In this document: piece after piece, positions 5,201 through 6,695 of the stretch | Layout: each line of letters opens with the position of its first letter | Position numbering within the stretch: position 1 is the stretch's first letter | NCBI GenBank assembly: GCA_964347995.1 | Contig: CAYGBA010000074.1 | Coordinates: 1-6,695 of the forward strand | Source of the DNA: GCA-020348365 sp964347995 | Lineage (GTDB): Archaea > Thermoproteota > Bathyarchaeia > Bathyarchaeales > Bathyarchaeaceae | Direction of reading: 5' to 3' | DNA length: 6,695 nt | Translations under genes and position numbers: made by a program | Notes under the pieces: generated by a model | Told to the model about the DNA's origin: nothing | Database searches by the model: none | Seen by the model: only the letters and a program-made list of their open reading frames with translations

Positions 5201-5503
5201 AAGGACTTATGTGACGCATTTCTCCATTTTTCGAACAATTTCTGGATGACTGAAGAGTGCCCATATTTTTTGTTGTAAAAAGATGGAATTGCGTCCCTTT
5301 TGTCACAATGCAACTATCAGGGTTGATGGCCGCGTCGCCCCAGGCCCTTGATTGCGTCAGGCCCACGCACCGGCCACCGGTACGAAAATGGCCGGTTTCT
5401 CCCACCTTTCAAACACTTTTAAAACTTGCTCCTCTACTCTCCCAGGTTTCCAGAGAGTTAGAAAACTTGAGAAAATTGGCTAATTTTGTACCTTTTGTAC
5501 CGT
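5201..5503 (+). repeat. Two-arm dispersed repeat, copy B
   Basis: The copy is 303 bp and in direct orientation to copy A. The left arm (5201-5310) and right arm (5374-5503) match copy A without gaps. The centre (5311-5373) is 63 bp and strongly G+C rich, against 19 bp in A. It begins 16 nt after the stop of the CPBP gene. The end keeps the AAAATT-GGCT-AATTTT hairpin (5472-5487) and tandem TTTTGTACC units (5484-5501). An inverted repeat, ACTCTC/GAGAGT (5436-5441 / 5453-5458), lies inside the right arm, and CTTTTAAAAC (about 5416-5425) resembles a TATA box. The right end overlaps the last codons of the minus-strand methyltransferase. No other gene is seen in 5185-5479. Confidence 0.85.
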
Positions 5504-6145
5504 ATGCGGGCGAGCATAAACCACCACTTGCCACGTGCCGACCTTACGATAGAAACGTTTCTCTAGACCGTTATCGCGAACCACCTTATCAACCGCCTCA
5601 GTTGGATGGACGAAAAGACGGAAAGGATTGCGACGAGCCCAATAGCTGAAATTTGATGCCGCGGTTTCGATCTTCGCCCACAAAATATCCCGCGGATATA
5701 CCACGCCGTAGATTTTGCTGGCTAGCCTCGACGACAGCCCGACAAGCGCTTGTATATCATGATAGCAGCATATCACTCGGTCAAGCGTGACTATATCGGC
5801 TTGTGGGATTTCGGTGACCAAGTCCACAAAGTCGCCATGGTAATGACTCACTCGGTCGCTAAGACCTTGCCTTTCCGCTTCTTCCTTTGCTGCTTCGATA
5901 TAGGCCTTTGAGGCTTCTACGTTAATGGCTTCACTAGCGCCGGCTTTCAGCAATTCATGCTGAAGAACCCCGACTCCCCCACCAATGTCTAATAGCATCA
6001 TTCCTTCGATCTCTTCAGCTTTGAGTGCATCAATCAATATGCGGGTCGTCTTGTCTGGGCCTTTCTTCCGATACCTTTTGAGGTCTTTATCCACGCACTT
6101 GCGATTGAAGTAGGTCTCAATACCTCGACATTGGCAACAGCTCAT
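5480..6145 (-). CDS. Class I SAM-dependent methyltransferase with N-terminal cysteine cluster
   Basis: This 221-residue soluble protein should transfer a methyl group from S-adenosylmethionine; the substrate is unknown. It starts with CCQCRG (Cys3, Cys4, Cys6), then RYRKKGPDKTTRILIDAL. Motif I is LLDIGGGVGVL (51-61), the ribose-binding acid is probably Glu77 (INVEAS), and GDF (104-106) and TLDRVICCYHD (120-130) match later motifs. I recall bacterial methyltransferases of unknown role with a similar Cys-rich, RYR..GP.KTTR start. The start is ATG 6145, with GAGG four bases upstream (6150-6153) and a TATA box at 6173-6184. The natural fold seems to end near TWQVVVYARP (204-213). The final TVQKVQN and the TAG stop lie inside repeat copy B, suggesting that the repeat altered the end. 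Confidence 0.88.
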   Translation of the reverse strand: MSCCQCRGIETYFNRKCVDKDLKRYRKKGPDKTTRILIDALKAEEIEGMMLLDIGGGVGVLQHELLKAGASEAINVEASKAYIEAAKEEAERQGLSDRVSHYHGDFVDLVTEIPQADIVTLDRVICCYHDIQALVGLSSRLASKIYGVVYPRDILWAKIETAASNFSYWARRNPFRLFVHPTEAVDKVVRDNGLEKRFYRKVGTWQVVVYARPHTVQKVQN

Positions 6146-6172
6146 GGTTCCTCTTCCCTACAAATGTGGAAG

Positions 6173-6184
6173 ATTATATATATT
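6173..6184 (-). promoter_or_regulatory. TATA box of the methyltransferase gene
   Basis: AATATATATAAT on the minus strand is a strong archaeal-type box. A start about 25 nt downstream (near 6153) leaves a very short leader next to GAGG (6150-6153) and the ATG at 6145. Confidence 0.6.
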
Positions 6185-6254
6185 CTTGAAATTCTACGAT
6201 GTGCGTATATGCATAGTTTCTGTTTGTTTGAAAAAAGAGAAAGAGGGAGGAGAT

Positions 6255-6515
6255 TTACTGCTTCCTTTCGCTTTCTATGCCGTACAAATGCCTAGCCATC
6301 AGATAATTCAAATGAGTCATCATGACACCAAGGCCAACAAGGATTGCCAACAGTAACCAAGAGGTTGGTTCCAAGATGAGAGTGATGTTCAAGGCATCAC
6401 CAATAACTCCTATAGCAGCGAGTATAATGCCAACAATCGTCCATACAGCCGTAGCATAATCGCACATACGAATGTCAGCCTTGACCTCTTCACGGTCCTT
6501 GAAAGGTTTCCCCAA
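6255..6515 (-). CDS. Small two-helix membrane protein, function unknown
   Basis: I do not recognise this 86-residue protein. A charged N-terminus (MGKPFKDREEVKADIRMCDY) is followed by two hydrophobic segments at about 21-47 and 52-74, separated by LEPTS. It ends with a short polar tail, GIESERKQ. This suggests a hairpin in the membrane, with both ends probably on the cytosolic side. The start is TTG at 6515, supported by the very strong SD GGAGGTGAT (6521-6529) five bases upstream and a TATA-like box (6563-6570). A strong SD with a weak start codon indicates a real, translated gene. No functional motif is visible. The methyltransferase gene lies 109 bp downstream on the same strand but has its own promoter. 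Confidence 0.8.
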   Translation of the reverse strand: MGKPFKDREEVKADIRMCDYATAVWTIVGIILAAIGVIGDALNITLILEPTSWLLLAILVGLGVMMTHLNYLMARHLYGIESERKQ

Positions 6516-6520
6516 ATCCT

Positions 6521-6529
6521 ATCACCTCC
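6521..6529 (-). promoter_or_regulatory. Exceptionally complete Shine-Dalgarno site
   Basis: GGAGGTGAT (minus) would pair over nine bases with the conserved 3' end of 16S rRNA. It lies 5 nt before the TTG start at 6515 and fixes that start. Confidence 0.8.
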
Positions 6530-6562
6530 TTTGTCTTTCCTGCAACAGCGTAATTTCAAGTT

Positions 6563-6570
6563 GTATTAAA
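6563..6570 (-). promoter_or_regulatory. TATA-like box of the small membrane protein gene
   Basis: TTTAATAC on the minus strand, preceded by C, gives an expected transcription start near 6540. That leaves a leader of about 25 nt that includes the SD site. Confidence 0.5.
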
Positions 6571-6604
6571 GATTTGAGAGAGTGTGTATCCGGAAATTTC
6601 CAGT

Positions 6605-6695
6605 AAAGACGCGCCACCGCCTCGGCTTTCCCCTTAGGGGGCAATAGATGGCCCTACGGGTGTGCTCAAATCACAGGTTGAGTGCAACTTCAAGT
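6605..6695. other. G+C-rich, hairpin-rich segment at the right edge, unassigned
   Basis: This segment is clearly more G+C rich than the A/T-rich promoter beside it and continues past the edge. Short inverted repeats follow one another: CCCC-TTA-GGGG (6630-6640), CCC-TAC-GGG (6652-6660), CTCAA/TTGAG (6665-6669 / 6678-6682) and the overlapping GTTG-AGTG-CAAC (6677-6688). It could be the start of a structured RNA or the end of a neighbouring gene. No complete tRNA or long frame is visible. Confidence 0.25.

Noticed and set aside
2459..5503. Repeat copies as a classic transposon or MITE
   Set aside because: I found no terminal inverted repeats, no flanking target duplications and no encoded transposase; the two-arm layout fits poorly.
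5257..5649. A 130-codon plus-strand open frame over repeat copy B and the methyltransferase
   Set aside because: Half of it is antisense to a clear gene. In the part shared with repeat A, substitutions fall at all three codon positions rather than mainly the third, so there is no sign of protein-level selection.
1..6695. CRISPR array, rRNA or complete tRNA genes
   Set aside because: No regularly spaced short repeats, no rRNA core sequences, and no full cloverleaf with a T arm could be seen on either strand.

Overview
The window looks archaeal. Most genes are preceded by A/T-rich TATA-like boxes about 25 nt before a plausible transcription start. Several Shine-Dalgarno (SD) sites match an archaeal 16S tail, including one 9-base GGAGGTGAT. 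TTG and GTG starts are common, and the pyrophosphatase is of short archaeal length. The integrase tail resembles, from memory, those of uncultured Bathyarchaeia/Thermoproteota-type genomes. That lineage guess is an inference; nothing in the window fixes it.

Layout. Bases 1-347 hold the GC-rich 3' end of a tyrosine recombinase (+), cut by the left edge. Next, on the minus strand, come a family I inorganic pyrophosphatase (389-931) and a small protein of unknown function (1021-1419). On the plus strand, 1645-2439 encodes a two-cluster ferredoxin fused to a membrane methyltransferase-like domain. The pyrophosphatase and the fusion gene share an exact 11-base motif at the same distance upstream of their TATA boxes.

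An imperfect direct repeat occurs twice. Copy A (2459-2717) starts 19 nt after the ferredoxin-fusion stop, and copy B (5201-5503) starts 16 nt after the CPBP-gene stop. Each copy has a 110-bp left arm and a 130-bp right arm that align without gaps, joined by a centre of 19 bp in A and 63 bp in B. Between the copies lie a protein combining an integrase-type SAM-like domain with a DUF4332-like helix-hairpin-helix region (about 2804-3526, +), a VOC/glyoxalase-fold protein (3666-4073, -) and a CPBP-family membrane protein (4378/4381-5184, +). Copy B also supplies the last codons and stop of a SAM-dependent methyltransferase (5480-6145, -). A two-helix membrane protein (6255-6515, -) and a GC-rich, hairpin-rich right edge close the window.

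There is no obvious single pathway. Most genes appear to have their own promoter. The integrase fragment, the repeat and the catalytically empty SAM-like protein suggest a region shaped by mobile elements around housekeeping genes. The repeat is the most likely undescribed item.
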